A stretch of DNA of 60,767 nt from Deltaproteobacteria bacterium UBA2221 (GCA_002328485.1 DCUF01000074.1:1-60767); one strand, 5' to 3'; numbered from the stretch's first letter, positions 48,260 to 58,588 are shown. Translations and numbers: made by a program. The notes: a model not told the origin generated them from the letters alone.

Positions 48260-50545
48260 TCAGGCGAAACGGGCTGCCAGGTCGTTGTCGATCACGTAGA
48301 TACAAAGCTCTTTGGCCCCCTTTGCCGTATATTTGTACCTTCTCTGAAGGTTCTTAATCAGGGAGGTTACGTCCCGCCGGATCCTCTTGTCGTAGGCCTT
48401 GAAAGAATCCACATCGAAGTCTTTGATGGCTCGTCGAAAGTTGTCATTGCCCAAGAAGGGCTCCATGACTTTTTCCTTCAGATTGTGGCTGTATCCCTCC
48501 AAGAGAGATTTGTAAACGCTTGTTTCTGTAATGGGCCGCCCCTCCAGAAGCATCTCCTGGGTCAGGGTCGTTGAGGCATACTGGCGTTGAATCTCCGTCC
48601 GAAAGGCCCGCATCTGCCTGGCAGTTGCGCCGGCCCCAAGAATCTGGCGTTCCATGTTGTTGAAGAACTCCTCTGATACCTCGACCGTCTCGCCCGTGTA
48701 GAGGCATTTCTCGACTCGGGGGGGTTCGTAGTTGATGGCGCAGATGTAGTTCTGTATGTCTTTGGAAACCCTCTCCTCATTGAAGTAATAGAGACACTCC
48801 TTCACTTCTTGGAGCACGGCGTAGTTATAGGAGTTGAGCAGCGATTCCAGGAAACCCTCAGGGATGAGATCCCCGAGATCCCTCCGTCGTTCGCGGAAAT
48901 AGTTACAGAGGACAGGCATGGTAATGAGGGCGCCATTCTTCCCGTAAATACTATAGAATTCATTGAATATCTTGATTGAATCTCTTCCGGAGAAACCCTT
49001 GTTCCCGTCGACCTTCGATTCAGCGATGATCGCCCTCCTCCTTTTCACCGTGAAGCGCCGGCGGTCCTCCTCTTTCAACCAGGAGGGAAGGTGGCCTGCG
49101 TAGACAGCCATCTTGAGAAGTTGAAGCTTGCCGTCGCAATAGAGGGTGTATTGAGTCGGGTCTTCTATCCACTCGCGACACGCCTCGGAATCCTCCGTTA
49201 GCCTCGACGCGATCATGACCTTGGCGAAGTTGTCAAGTATCCGGGGAAGAAACGCTCGCTCTATCTGATCTCCAAAGATATTTCGATAGATCTGGACCTC
49301 TGTGTTGTAATCGAGGACGTAAGGAATCCTGATGAACGTGATTCTGTCAGTGAAGGACGGAGCGCCCTCTATGTTCTCGTGGTCTTCGGGGTTCATGAGG
49401 GCAAGGAAAAGAGAATTTACGTTCTCCTCCATATCCTCCACCTTGTGTAACCCCTCGCTGATGATTCCGTGGAGGCTCGCGAAGCGCTCCTTGTTCCGGG
49501 CCTTTATGTCCATGAGGGCGTAGATGCCGTTATTGGTATTGGCATAGCGGGAGAATAGGTACTTGACCTTGTTGCTGTCTCTCAGGAGAACGTTCAACTG
49601 ATCCTGAAGAAGCTGGTTGGTCTGAACATGGGCCCTAACGCCCCGATCACCGGGGTTAAAGACGCTGATCCCTTGACCGAGACGGCGGCTGAATTCATAT
49701 CTCCTGGCATACACCATGTCAAAGACCCTCTCAGGAGAACCAAGGATGTCAAGGAGGGCCTGATAGAGGGACAGGCAGATGCTGCAGGGACTTTCTCTAA
49801 ACACCCATTCATACTGTTTTTGGGAGAAGAGCTTTTTCTTGAAATCTTCGTCTTTGATGAGGTCGTCGAGAATCGCCTTCCGGTACTCTCGCCGAATGAT
49901 GAGAAAGGGGTGGTCGTGGCTGGGGCAGGGGACCTCCAGGTATTCCTTGTTTGGAAAGGTGGGGCTTCTGTCCTGCTGCCCCTTTCTTGGCTTGGGAGAC
50001 GCATCATGCCCAAGGCCCATGAGCTGACTGGAGATGGTGTAGGACTCGTTCTCTGAGAGGGCTCCGAGCGCCTTCCTGTCAAGGCGCCAAAAGATCTCAT
50101 AGGCGCCTCCTTCAAAGGTTGCCGAATAATGCTCGAACTTCATGAGCAGGTTGTTGAGGAAGGTGCTCTTTCCTGATCCGTGGGGCCCCTGGAAGATATA
50201 GATCCTATTCTGCTGGGCCCCACGGCGGAAGGTGGAGAAGTGGGTAACCAAACGGTTTGCGAATAGGCGGTCTGCGAAGAAGGGATGGTCCGTCCCTTCG
50301 ACGAAGAGTTTTTTGCAGTCGTAATGGATGTAGCGAATGGACTCGGGCTCGTCGGGATAATCGTCCACCCCCTCAGAGACAAAGGCAGCCATCATATCGT
50401 ACATCCTCTGGAAAACGTTCCGCAGGAGCAGATTGGGGTGCTGGGCAAGACTGGCGAGATATTCGGAGAAGGGAACGGGGACTCCGTGCGCCTGTTCTTT
50501 GATTTTTGCGCTCAAATCGGTAAGGACTTCATCAATGGTGCGCAT
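48260..50545 (-). CDS. PrkA-type serine protein kinase / AAA+ protein (copy 1)
   Basis: 761 residues, longer than the usual ~640. The AAA+ P-loop is GPHGSGKSTFL (residues 120-130), preceded by a PrkA-type N-terminus. LFLALMNPEDHENIEG, TFIRIPYVLDYNTEVQIY and GFSGRDSIKIFNEF mark the PrkA family. Homologues (YeaG in Escherichia) phosphorylate a protein substrate and signal nutrient stress. It is the fourth gene of the module prkA2-DUF444-spoVR-prkA1. Confidence 0.87.
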   Translation of the reverse strand: MRTIDEVLTDLSAKIKEQAHGVPVPFSEYLASLAQHPNLLLRNVFQRMYDMMAAFVSEGVDDYPDEPESIRYIHYDCKKLFVEGTDHPFFADRLFANRLVTHFSTFRRGAQQNRIYIFQGPHGSGKSTFLNNLLMKFEHYSATFEGGAYEIFWRLDRKALGALSENESYTISSQLMGLGHDASPKPRKGQQDRSPTFPNKEYLEVPCPSHDHPFLIIRREYRKAILDDLIKDEDFKKKLFSQKQYEWVFRESPCSICLSLYQALLDILGSPERVFDMVYARRYEFSRRLGQGISVFNPGDRGVRAHVQTNQLLQDQLNVLLRDSNKVKYLFSRYANTNNGIYALMDIKARNKERFASLHGIISEGLHKVEDMEENVNSLFLALMNPEDHENIEGAPSFTDRITFIRIPYVLDYNTEVQIYRNIFGDQIERAFLPRILDNFAKVMIASRLTEDSEACREWIEDPTQYTLYCDGKLQLLKMAVYAGHLPSWLKEEDRRRFTVKRRRAIIAESKVDGNKGFSGRDSIKIFNEFYSIYGKNGALITMPVLCNYFRERRRDLGDLIPEGFLESLLNSYNYAVLQEVKECLYYFNEERVSKDIQNYICAINYEPPRVEKCLYTGETVEVSEEFFNNMERQILGAGATARQMRAFRTEIQRQYASTTLTQEMLLEGRPITETSVYKSLLEGYSHNLKEKVMEPFLGNDNFRRAIKDFDVDSFKAYDKRIRRDVTSLIKNLQRRYKYTAKGAKELCIYVIDNDLAARFA

Positions 50546-50556
50546 ATCTATCCTGC

Positions 50557-52215
50557 CTAGGTTACGATGGACCTGGTGAGCTGCCTTTTCTCCATGGTAT
50601 AGACCGCTCTCTCAAGGTATTTCTTCCTTTTGACCTGGGCGGTTGACTTCCTGAGCATGTAGGAGAAGAGGTTAAGGGGATCGTATGCCGGTTCAGGCTC
50701 GGCAACCCACTCAGTCGTTTCAAGCTTTACGCGTCCACCCCAGAGGTACTCAATGCCCATCATGGTGCCTGCAATAAACTCCTGCACGAGCGGTTTTCCC
50801 TCGAACCGGTGGTCCAGGTATAGACAACCGTCTTTTGATTTCTCCTCGTCAACGACGATGCAGGGCGGATGGTAGAGGGAGTCGAGTAGCATCTGCCGGT
50901 AGCTTTCGGCCTTCCGGCTCTTCACGGAATACTCCCATACGCCCCTTTCCCTGTTGGCCCTTCTCTCCGACACAAAGAGTTTGTGTCGATCGACGAAGGC
51001 CTGGTCGACAAAGGTGTTGATAAACGTGAAGTCATTCATGTTCTCTCTCACCGAGAAGATGAAGTCCATTCCCGTCCCTGTCCTCTTGTTGAAACGCTCT
51101 CGCTCGTTCACATCCTTCAGTCTCCTGAAGTCAAAGGAAAACCTGCCTTTGTCCGCCATCTCCTCAATAAATGAAAAAAGCCTCATGCCAAGGGCATAAG
51201 GGTTCAAGCCCACCCGGGGCATGGCCGTGACCTTTGCGTTTACAGAAGCGTAGGTGACCTCATTTCCCTTCATTCTGTCGTCCAACAAGAAGAGCTTGTC
51301 ATGCCAATAGCTGGCCCACCCCTCATTCATGATCTTTGTTCGGAGTTGGGGCTGAAAATAGAGGGACGTTTTTCGCACCATCTCCATAACCGTGATCATC
51401 CAGCGATTTTCCTCTTTCGCGAGAAAGGGGGAATGGGCTTCTAGAAACCCCAGGATATCCTTGGAGGCCCCCTTCGTCCTGTCTTTCTGTTTTTCGAACA
51501 TGGCCTCAAATTCGGGGTAGGTCCTGCTGACCGCTGCAAAGAAGACTGATTCGCCGACGGGGCCGTATTTTTCCACCGTTTCATTGTAGCGATCAAGTTC
51601 CTTGAGGTACTCGCCCACGGTTACGCCTTTGATCTGTTGGAGAAAGACGTCAAAGTAGTAGTCGAGCCTTTTGGAACCGTTCAACTGTTCGGGGCGGTCC
51701 ATCTCCGACATGAGTCCATAATAGTCCACCAGATTATCGATCCCTCGGGAAAATTCGATCACGTAGTCGACCCATCGGCCTTTTTCGGAACGGAGCATGG
51801 CCATAGTCCGCTTATCTGACAGGGCCTGTCCGGCAAAGTCTTCGTCCCAGGTGTGGCGATAGTAAAGGTTGTTGTGGAAGAAATCGATGTGGGCGAGGAC
51901 GTGGTAGAAGATCATCACATTTAGCCAGTCGGGATTGTTATCGTTATAGAAGGAGATGGCGGGCCGTGTGTTGATGACCGTCTCATAGGGATTGTGCGGA
52001 TAAATCCCGTATTTGCCTCTTTCTTTGAGGACCTCCACGTCATGAACCCAATAGTCGTAGAGGGTGGGGATCATATTCTTGGGGCCCAATTCCAGGAGAT
52101 CCTTGTTGGTCACTATATACTCCAGGGTCTCCGTTTGCACGTTCAGGCCGGCATCCCTCGCCCTCTCCTTGCACCCCTCCATGATGGCCTTCGTATGCTG
52201 ATTGATCAGTTCCAT
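50557..52215 (-). CDS. SpoVR family protein
   Basis: 552 residues of the SpoVR/YcgB family: NPYETVINTRPAISFYNDNNPDWLNVMIFYHVLAHIDFFHNNLYYRHTWDE and NEGWASYWHDKLFL are family blocks. It is named from a Bacillus spore-cortex protein but present in non-sporing bacteria, where it acts in the stress response with PrkA and DUF444 partners. The molecular activity is unknown. It lies 11 bases before prkA1. Confidence 0.92.
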   Translation of the reverse strand: MELINQHTKAIMEGCKERARDAGLNVQTETLEYIVTNKDLLELGPKNMIPTLYDYWVHDVEVLKERGKYGIYPHNPYETVINTRPAISFYNDNNPDWLNVMIFYHVLAHIDFFHNNLYYRHTWDEDFAGQALSDKRTMAMLRSEKGRWVDYVIEFSRGIDNLVDYYGLMSEMDRPEQLNGSKRLDYYFDVFLQQIKGVTVGEYLKELDRYNETVEKYGPVGESVFFAAVSRTYPEFEAMFEKQKDRTKGASKDILGFLEAHSPFLAKEENRWMITVMEMVRKTSLYFQPQLRTKIMNEGWASYWHDKLFLLDDRMKGNEVTYASVNAKVTAMPRVGLNPYALGMRLFSFIEEMADKGRFSFDFRRLKDVNERERFNKRTGTGMDFIFSVRENMNDFTFINTFVDQAFVDRHKLFVSERRANRERGVWEYSVKSRKAESYRQMLLDSLYHPPCIVVDEEKSKDGCLYLDHRFEGKPLVQEFIAGTMMGIEYLWGGRVKLETTEWVAEPEPAYDPLNLFSYMLRKSTAQVKRKKYLERAVYTMEKRQLTRSIVT

Positions 52216-52236
52216 GGGTTCCTATACCCTTCTCTA

Positions 52237-53547
52237 TCAGGAGATCAGTTTTCGTATGCCGGCGATAAGACGGGTCTCACTCCTGGTTTCCGTTATAGTG
52301 TCTATCTTCAATTGTTCCGGCAACTCTTCCGCAATCGGAAGAAGGTGTTTTGCCACGGTTGTTATTGATCCTGGCTGGGACCGGTTGTCCGCGATCGTGA
52401 CTCCTACCCTGTTGCACGAGGTGATCATCTTTCTGGCTGCGGGGATTGTGTGCACCCCTGAAAGGTCCCAGTCCTCACCATCGGTGCCCTGAAAAACGTA
52501 GATATTGTAATGACGGTCCAGGCTCTCCTCTTCGATGATCTCATTCACGAGCCGGTAGGCAGACTCTATCCTTGTCCCACCACTTGCGGAAAGATTGTGG
52601 TAGGTGTAGAAATCCGGCACCTCCCTTGCTTCCGTGTCGTGGAGGATGAAGCGGGTTTCCACGAGTCCCTCGTATTGGTAGAGGAGCCAGCTATAGATCA
52701 TTACATGCTGGGCTACGATGAGCTCCGTAGGTGGGCCCGACATGGATCCTGAGTAATCGCGGACGAAAAAGACGAGGGCCTGAGAATCATAGTCCTGCTC
52801 TTTCGAAAGGATGCGATAGATGCTGTCCCCAGGCGAAACCAACAGATCTGCCGGATCGATGGCCGGAAGATTGGGAAGTCTGTCGAGACCGATGTTGGTC
52901 TCGATCACCTTGCGAAGGGTAGCCTTCTTGTCGAGGATCTGCCCGAAACCGGCGTTCTTGTCGGTGAGCTCATAGGTGAACTTTCTGAGAGAGCGCTTTG
53001 CCCCTTTGTTTTTGAGATTCGGAAGCTGGAACTGCTCGGTGAGTATTCGACCAAGATCGTAGAGATTTGCCTCAATCTCGTGTTCGGATCTCTCCCCCTG
53101 GCCGGAACCACCTGCTCCCGCCTGGGCACCTTGCATGGGCTCTTCACCGATGACCTCTCCTTGCTCACCACCCCCCGAGCCTCCCGACTGCTGTGGTTCA
53201 TCCTCGTCCTGAGGCCTCGTATCGTGGTAAAATCTTTCCTCCACCGTCGTTGGGATGATGATGACCTTGTCCCTCCCCCCCCTTGCGGGCTTTATGAGCC
53301 GTCCAACCCTAATTTTCCTCGGGAAACCGTCTTTTTCCCGCTGAGCGTCCCGCTGGAGAAGATCCTCGACAGATCCGATGGTATGAATATAGTAATGGCG
53401 AGGCATCACCGAGTCTAGTTGAAGGGTTACAAGATCGGACACCCCGTAGAGATCATCTCCCTGGCACCTCTCACCTGTGACGGGAAGGGGTCCTCTCTTT
53501 TCTGTCTCTTCCGTGGGACCGGGGGGATCGGTTTTTTCAGTGCTCAT
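52237..53547 (-). CDS. DUF444 (YeaH/YhbH) von Willebrand-A-like protein
   Basis: 436 residues. The C-terminal half has a VWA-like MIDAS motif in FFVRDYSGSMSGPPTELIVAQHVMIYSWLLYQYEG and TEAREVPDFYTYHNLSASGGTRIESAYRLV. The N-terminal half contains an acidic Gly/Gln-rich linker (EDEPQQSGGSGGGEQGE). It is the partner of PrkA kinases. ATG 53547 with GAAGGAAG upstream is chosen over a start at 53595 inside prkA2. Confidence 0.9.
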   Translation of the reverse strand: MSTEKTDPPGPTEETEKRGPLPVTGERCQGDDLYGVSDLVTLQLDSVMPRHYYIHTIGSVEDLLQRDAQREKDGFPRKIRVGRLIKPARGGRDKVIIIPTTVEERFYHDTRPQDEDEPQQSGGSGGGEQGEVIGEEPMQGAQAGAGGSGQGERSEHEIEANLYDLGRILTEQFQLPNLKNKGAKRSLRKFTYELTDKNAGFGQILDKKATLRKVIETNIGLDRLPNLPAIDPADLLVSPGDSIYRILSKEQDYDSQALVFFVRDYSGSMSGPPTELIVAQHVMIYSWLLYQYEGLVETRFILHDTEAREVPDFYTYHNLSASGGTRIESAYRLVNEIIEEESLDRHYNIYVFQGTDGEDWDLSGVHTIPAARKMITSCNRVGVTIADNRSQPGSITTVAKHLLPIAEELPEQLKIDTITETRSETRLIAGIRKLIS

Positions 53548-53581
53548 GACGGATCTTCCTTCTGCGTCTGTCCGCGGCTCG

Positions 53582-55648
53582 CTAGTTCTCATCACTCAGC
53601 GTACAGAAGTACTCGATGGTCTTCTGCGCACAGGTTCGACAGTAGCCAAGTTTGTCAAGCATGGTGGAGATCATCCGGTCGTGGAGCTTCTGATTTTCTT
53701 CATTCGTCCTATTGGCCAGGGCCCCTATCAGGCTTCCGGCGCCGGCGATGTCCGATTTGAGGCGTACGTCCGTGACTGCCTTGACCAGGTCGAAATTGTC
53801 CATGAAATCATAGTTAGGGTCTACCGATATCTTCTGGCCGTAGATCTTCCTGATGGAGGTTCTGAAGGATTCCCTCTGTTCCACCGTTTTTAGTCCGAGC
53901 CTTTCCTCCACGCTCTGTACAAAACGTTCGTCGATCTTGAGGGCCTTGAGTTTCCCCGTTTGGGGGTCCTTGTACTTCCACATCCGATCTGGCCCCAGGT
54001 TCTCCGCGTCAATACCGATGATCATATTGACATAGTTCATGACATCTCGCTTGATGGCTTGCGGCTCATCCATGTATGCATTGAACATTTCTGTCATGAT
54101 ACGTTCACGGTAGAGACCGCGGGCAATCTTCAGATCGGCAACGTATTTTGCCCTATCGTTGGCGTCGCTTACATAGTCGAGGATCACCTTTTCGAGGGCC
54201 TTGAAGATATCCTCGGCAAACATGCACTGTCCTTCGTTCGTCTCCGACATCTCCATAAGGACCTGCAGGGCCCTTCCCAAATCCCTCTGACCCATCCCTT
54301 TCTGACCGAAACGCTTTGTGATATCAGGTTCGTGGTTGAGCATATCGATCACCTCCGAGAGGGTCTTGATGCTCTTCTCGCCTGCCACCTCCCCTGCTGA
54401 AAGCTTCATCATCTCCAGGGGGGTCAACTTTTCGGAGGCGGGCAGACGGGTCAAGACCACCGACACGGAGGCCGCATAGTTCAGGTTCGGGTCCTGATGG
54501 AGCCGTTCCTTGGTGAGGGTGGTTTTTGCCTCATTCCCGAGGGCATACGTAGTCAGGGAGTGCTGTAGCCTGTAGTCTGTGTTGTGGGCCACGTAACAGA
54601 TACGGCATCTGTCCACGATGGGGGCCTCCTCCTTTTCGGCCAGGAAGCGATTGAATTCCGAGTTGTTGCTCGTGGCAATGATGACCGTATCGAGGGGCCA
54701 TCGGAAGCCGTCAATCTCGATATTCCGATTCTGAATCACCCCCAGATAGACCTGTACCAAGTCCTTTTTGTTTTTGAAGATCTCGTCGCTAAAGTGGATG
54801 CCGCCGCCGCCCACCCGGGCCAGGGCCCCCCGCCTCAGGTCGAATCGGTAGGGGTTATTCGGATCGGTGAGATGGAGGAGTCTCTGGATCGATTCCTCGC
54901 CCAGGAGGTCTACCGCCGAGGAGGTGATCTTATCCTTGGCGGAATACTTGCCTGTGACCGTGCCCAGGGTTTCGCTTAAGGGCACGGGTACAATCTCTAT
55001 GAAGTCGAGGAGCTCTTCCACCGTCTCGCCGGCTATGCTTCTGATATCCTCGAGGATGTAGGAGCTGCAGGCCCCAAGAGGTCGGTAGTTCTGAAAAAGG
55101 TATTCGATACCACCGTCGTCGAAGCCACCGTAGCGGGAGAGGAACTCTTTCGACTCATCCTCAGTCGGCATAAGGTTCATGGCAAGAATGAGGGGATCCT
55201 CGAAGGTTTGGGATTGAATGGTGGTGATCTTCCCGTAGGTACCAACGCGATCCAGTCCCTTGAAATTGAAGGTGTATCGCCGATTCCCCTCGTGGCCAAG
55301 GAACCTCCGGTACAGAGCACAGAGGGTTTCTACCAGAAACGTCTTTCCGTTTCCCGGCTCCCCAACGAGAACAAAGGCCATCTCCCGGGAAGAACCACCC
55401 TCCGCCGCGTCTTTGATACAGGAAACAAGGCTGTTAATCTCATCGAACATACCGATGACGTGCTTGGCACCTTTTCTGAAGATCTGAAAATCGTAGGTAC
55501 TCTTTCCGTTGACGATTACCTTCTCGATGACCTCATTTTTCTCGAGAATCATCCTCACCAGACTCTGAAAACCGTTTTCGAATCTTCTGTTGCCCTCTCT
55601 TACGTGTTCAAGATGGTGGACAAGGCCTCTGGCGTTGTTCCCATTCAT
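53582..55648 (-). CDS. PrkA-type serine protein kinase / AAA+ protein (copy 2)
   Basis: 688 residues with P-loop GEPGNGKTFLVETL (96-109), ARVGGGGIHFSDEIFKNKKDLVQVYLGVIQNRNIEIDGFRWPLDTVIIATSNNSEF and YVNMIIGIDAENLGP. It is a diverged paralogue of copy 1, first in the module. Having two PrkA genes with DUF444 and SpoVR in one operon suggests a hetero-oligomeric kinase complex. It starts at ATG 55648. Confidence 0.87.
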   Translation of the reverse strand: MNGNNARGLVHHLEHVREGNRRFENGFQSLVRMILEKNEVIEKVIVNGKSTYDFQIFRKGAKHVIGMFDEINSLVSCIKDAAEGGSSREMAFVLVGEPGNGKTFLVETLCALYRRFLGHEGNRRYTFNFKGLDRVGTYGKITTIQSQTFEDPLILAMNLMPTEDESKEFLSRYGGFDDGGIEYLFQNYRPLGACSSYILEDIRSIAGETVEELLDFIEIVPVPLSETLGTVTGKYSAKDKITSSAVDLLGEESIQRLLHLTDPNNPYRFDLRRGALARVGGGGIHFSDEIFKNKKDLVQVYLGVIQNRNIEIDGFRWPLDTVIIATSNNSEFNRFLAEKEEAPIVDRCRICYVAHNTDYRLQHSLTTYALGNEAKTTLTKERLHQDPNLNYAASVSVVLTRLPASEKLTPLEMMKLSAGEVAGEKSIKTLSEVIDMLNHEPDITKRFGQKGMGQRDLGRALQVLMEMSETNEGQCMFAEDIFKALEKVILDYVSDANDRAKYVADLKIARGLYRERIMTEMFNAYMDEPQAIKRDVMNYVNMIIGIDAENLGPDRMWKYKDPQTGKLKALKIDERFVQSVEERLGLKTVEQRESFRTSIRKIYGQKISVDPNYDFMDNFDLVKAVTDVRLKSDIAGAGSLIGALANRTNEENQKLHDRMISTMLDKLGYCRTCAQKTIEYFCTLSDEN

Positions 55649-55958
55649 TGGAACCTCCCTCCGTTACGTGTCCCCTGGTAGGGGTGGACAAATTTCTGCT
55701 AATGATTACGCTGCTGATTTCAGGACAGATCAGACGAGAGGGCCCTCGATATCAGGTCAGCGGGAATTGGTCGGACGAGGGCTTCGCAGTACTTTATTTT
55801 AACTCATTTCCGTGGGAAGGACCATATGCCGGGTACGCTTATTTGTTCGCCGCCCGGTGCAAGGAGCGATCCATTTCGGAGGCGGACACTACCTCGGGCC
55901 AGATCTCGCAATATTTAAAGATGGCCGATTGTGATTGAAACGGGATGGGATCTCCAGC
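55649..55958. other. promoter region of the PrkA module
   Basis: About 310 bases upstream of prkA2 up to the hppA terminator. A 96-codon plus-strand frame (55648-55938) has no ribosome site or recognisable homology. No clear promoter pattern stands out by eye. Confidence 0.4.
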
Positions 55959-56012
55959 AAAAAAGAAGGCGGCCGTAGAGCCCCGTCTGTTGACGGGACA
56001 GCCGCGGCCGCC
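55959..56012 (-). terminator. intrinsic terminator of hppA
   Basis: Minus-strand hairpin GGCGGCCG/CGGCCGCC with an inner CCCGTC/GACGGG stem, followed by TTCTTTTTT. It begins 26 bases after the hppA stop. Confidence 0.85.
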
Positions 56013-56038
56013 GTTAGGTGCCTTGGAGGGCGAATCTG

Positions 56039-58588
56039 CTATTTCTTTGTAGCGTCCTCGGCCTCCAGTTGCATGATGTCTCCGCCTTCACGCTTGCTCT
56101 GCCAGACGGACCATGCAACCGCTAAGCCGGCGACGATAACGACGATAACTCCAATCGTCCGGCCTACAGTGAGGGGTTGTATGATGTTGTAGTTGAGAAC
56201 CAAGCCGAGTGTTAAGAGGGCGACCATGTTCATGACCTTAATCAGGGGGTTGATGGCAGGGCCGGCCGTGTCTTTCAAGGGATCGCCTACCGTATCACCA
56301 GTGATGCCCGCCTTGTGCGCCTCAGACCCCTTGCCGCCATAAACGCCATCCTCGATGGTCTTTTTCGCGTTGTCCCAAGCGCCACCGGCATTTGCCATAA
56401 AGACGGCGAGAAGCTGGCCGACGAGGATCATGCCGGCGAGGAAGCCACCCAGAGCGTAAGGGCCAAGGAGGAACCCAACAAAAATCGGAGTCATAATAGC
56501 GAGGACGCCCGGGCCGATCAGCTCTTTCTGTGCCATGATGGTACAGATATCGACAACGCGGCCGTAATTGGGTTTCTTCGTCCCCTTCCAGATCTCGGGA
56601 TCCTGAAACTGGACACGGCATTCCTTAACAATATAGTATGCGGCGCGACCGACAGCCCGGATCAACATACCGGAAAAAAGGAACGGGATGGCGCCACCGA
56701 TCAGAAAACCGATAAAGACTAATGGATCAGCAACGGTGATCTTTCCGGCTTCTACAATGTACTGCTGAACGCTCATGAGATGAATCTTCTCTTCACTGCC
56801 CACGGCGATCACGGCGATGAAGCTTGAAAAAAGTGAGACTGCGGCAATAACGGCGGAACCGATGGCAATACCCTTGGTCTCGGCCTTGGTGGTGTTGCCC
56901 ACGGCATCGAGGTCGGCAAGAATCTGACGGGCCCGTTTGTAGCTGCCCGGTTTTGCCTTTTCCATTTCTTCCTTATCGTATCCCATCTCGCCGATGCCGT
57001 TCGCGTTATCCGCTACCGGCCCGAAGACGTCCATGGAGATGGTGTTGCCCGTAAGGGTCAACATGCCGATACCGGCCATGGCAACACCGTAAGCAATGAA
57101 GAGGGGCGGCGTGCCGATGTAGGTCAGAACCGACAGCAGAATAGCAACAGCGATGACGACGACGGCGGCAACGGTGCTTTCATAACCCACCGCGAAGCCC
57201 TGGATGATGTTGGTGGCATGACCGGTCTGGCATGACTTGGCAAGGCTCTGGACGGGCTTGTAGCTGGTGTGGGTATAGTAGCTTGTCACTTTGTTGAGGG
57301 CGACCGCGAGGAAGATACCGATCAAGCAGGTAATGGCAGGTCGCATATCAAGCCCAGGGATGCCGAAATTGGCGAACCATGGAAGCAGGGTGGGATCGCC
57401 ATTGGGGAAGCCAGCAGCAGCGGTTGGGTTGTAAAGGAGGTAGGCGGCATCAAAATGCAGGTAGTAATAGCCGACTATAACGAAGCCAACGATACTGATG
57501 ATTGACCCGATCCAGAAGCCACGGTGAACGCTCTTGAGGGCTGTGTCTGATGTATCGTCTGCGCCAGCCTTGACCGTGTAGGTGCTGATGATGGAGCCCA
57601 AGACACCGATACCACGGACGAGGAGAGGGAAGATAACGCCCTTGTGGCCAAAACTGGCCATGCCGAGGATCATGGCGGCCACGATGGTGACCTCGTAGCT
57701 CTCGAAAATATCTGCCGCCATACCAGCGCAGTCGCCGACATTATCGCCGACATTATCCGCGATGGTCGCAGCATTTCTCGGGTCGTCTTCAGGAATGTCT
57801 TTCTCGAGCTTGCCGACAAGGTCGGCACCCACGTCTGCGGCCTTGGTGTAGATACCGCCGCCGACCCTCATGAAAAGGGCAAGCAAGGTGCCGCCAAAGC
57901 CAAAACCCAAAAGGGCCTCGTACGCCTGCTCGCCGAAAATGATGAAGATCGTCGTGCCGCCGAGTAGACCGAGACCGTCCGTGAGCATGCCGGTGATGGT
58001 ACCGGTGCGGTAGCCGAGTTGAAGGGCCTCGCCATAGCTGTGTTTAGCGGCCGCGGCAACCCTCAGGTTGCCTTCGGTGGCAAGACGCATGCCGATAAAG
58101 CCGACGAGGGCACTGAATATGGCACCCATCAAAAAAGCGCCTGCGCGGCCCCAGCGGAAGGCATCATGTGTCCCCGTGTAGGTGAAGTAGAGAAAAATGG
58201 TGATGAGGACGATAAGAAGGCCGACCTTCTTGAACTGGGCTGACAGGTATGCGTTTGCCCCCTCTCGGATGGCGGCGGCGATGGACTGCATCTTTGCTGT
58301 TCCTTGATCTGCCCGTCTCACCTGTTTGACTAACAGGGCTGCGTAGATTAAGCCCGCGAAAGCGACGGCCAAGACAGCGAGGACTGCATAGATCTCCATA
58401 AGGTTAAATCGTGGGTCGAAGAAGAGCGCAAAGGCCGTGAAGGCTCCGTGCTCAACAGGCCCCTGCTGAGTGAAGCTGGATGAGGGGAAGAAGAGATACA
58501 TAACCCCGAAGAAAAAGAGCAGGGCTACGAGATATGTTATTCGAGTTCTCTCTGTTAACCCCCTAAAGAAACTTGCGAACATGCCCAT
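56039..58588 (-). CDS. hppA: membrane-bound proton-translocating pyrophosphatase
   Basis: 849-residue integral membrane pump that couples pyrophosphate hydrolysis to ion transport. The catalytic loops are GGGIYTKAADVGADLVGKLEKDIPEDDPRNAATIADNVGDNVGDCAGMAADIFE, DNANGIGEM and the C-terminal GDTVGDPLKDTAGPAINPLIKVMN. The residue that separates subfamilies is lysine in GNTTKAETKG, the pattern of K+-independent H+ pumps. It is longer than the common 650-780 residues owing to a long N-terminal region and extra loops. AGGAGGG precedes ATG 58588. Confidence 0.95.
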   Translation of the reverse strand: MGMFASFFRGLTERTRITYLVALLFFFGVMYLFFPSSSFTQQGPVEHGAFTAFALFFDPRFNLMEIYAVLAVLAVAFAGLIYAALLVKQVRRADQGTAKMQSIAAAIREGANAYLSAQFKKVGLLIVLITIFLYFTYTGTHDAFRWGRAGAFLMGAIFSALVGFIGMRLATEGNLRVAAAAKHSYGEALQLGYRTGTITGMLTDGLGLLGGTTIFIIFGEQAYEALLGFGFGGTLLALFMRVGGGIYTKAADVGADLVGKLEKDIPEDDPRNAATIADNVGDNVGDCAGMAADIFESYEVTIVAAMILGMASFGHKGVIFPLLVRGIGVLGSIISTYTVKAGADDTSDTALKSVHRGFWIGSIISIVGFVIVGYYYLHFDAAYLLYNPTAAAGFPNGDPTLLPWFANFGIPGLDMRPAITCLIGIFLAVALNKVTSYYTHTSYKPVQSLAKSCQTGHATNIIQGFAVGYESTVAAVVVIAVAILLSVLTYIGTPPLFIAYGVAMAGIGMLTLTGNTISMDVFGPVADNANGIGEMGYDKEEMEKAKPGSYKRARQILADLDAVGNTTKAETKGIAIGSAVIAAVSLFSSFIAVIAVGSEEKIHLMSVQQYIVEAGKITVADPLVFIGFLIGGAIPFLFSGMLIRAVGRAAYYIVKECRVQFQDPEIWKGTKKPNYGRVVDICTIMAQKELIGPGVLAIMTPIFVGFLLGPYALGGFLAGMILVGQLLAVFMANAGGAWDNAKKTIEDGVYGGKGSEAHKAGITGDTVGDPLKDTAGPAINPLIKVMNMVALLTLGLVLNYNIIQPLTVGRTIGVIVVIVAGLAVAWSVWQSKREGGDIMQLEAEDATKK

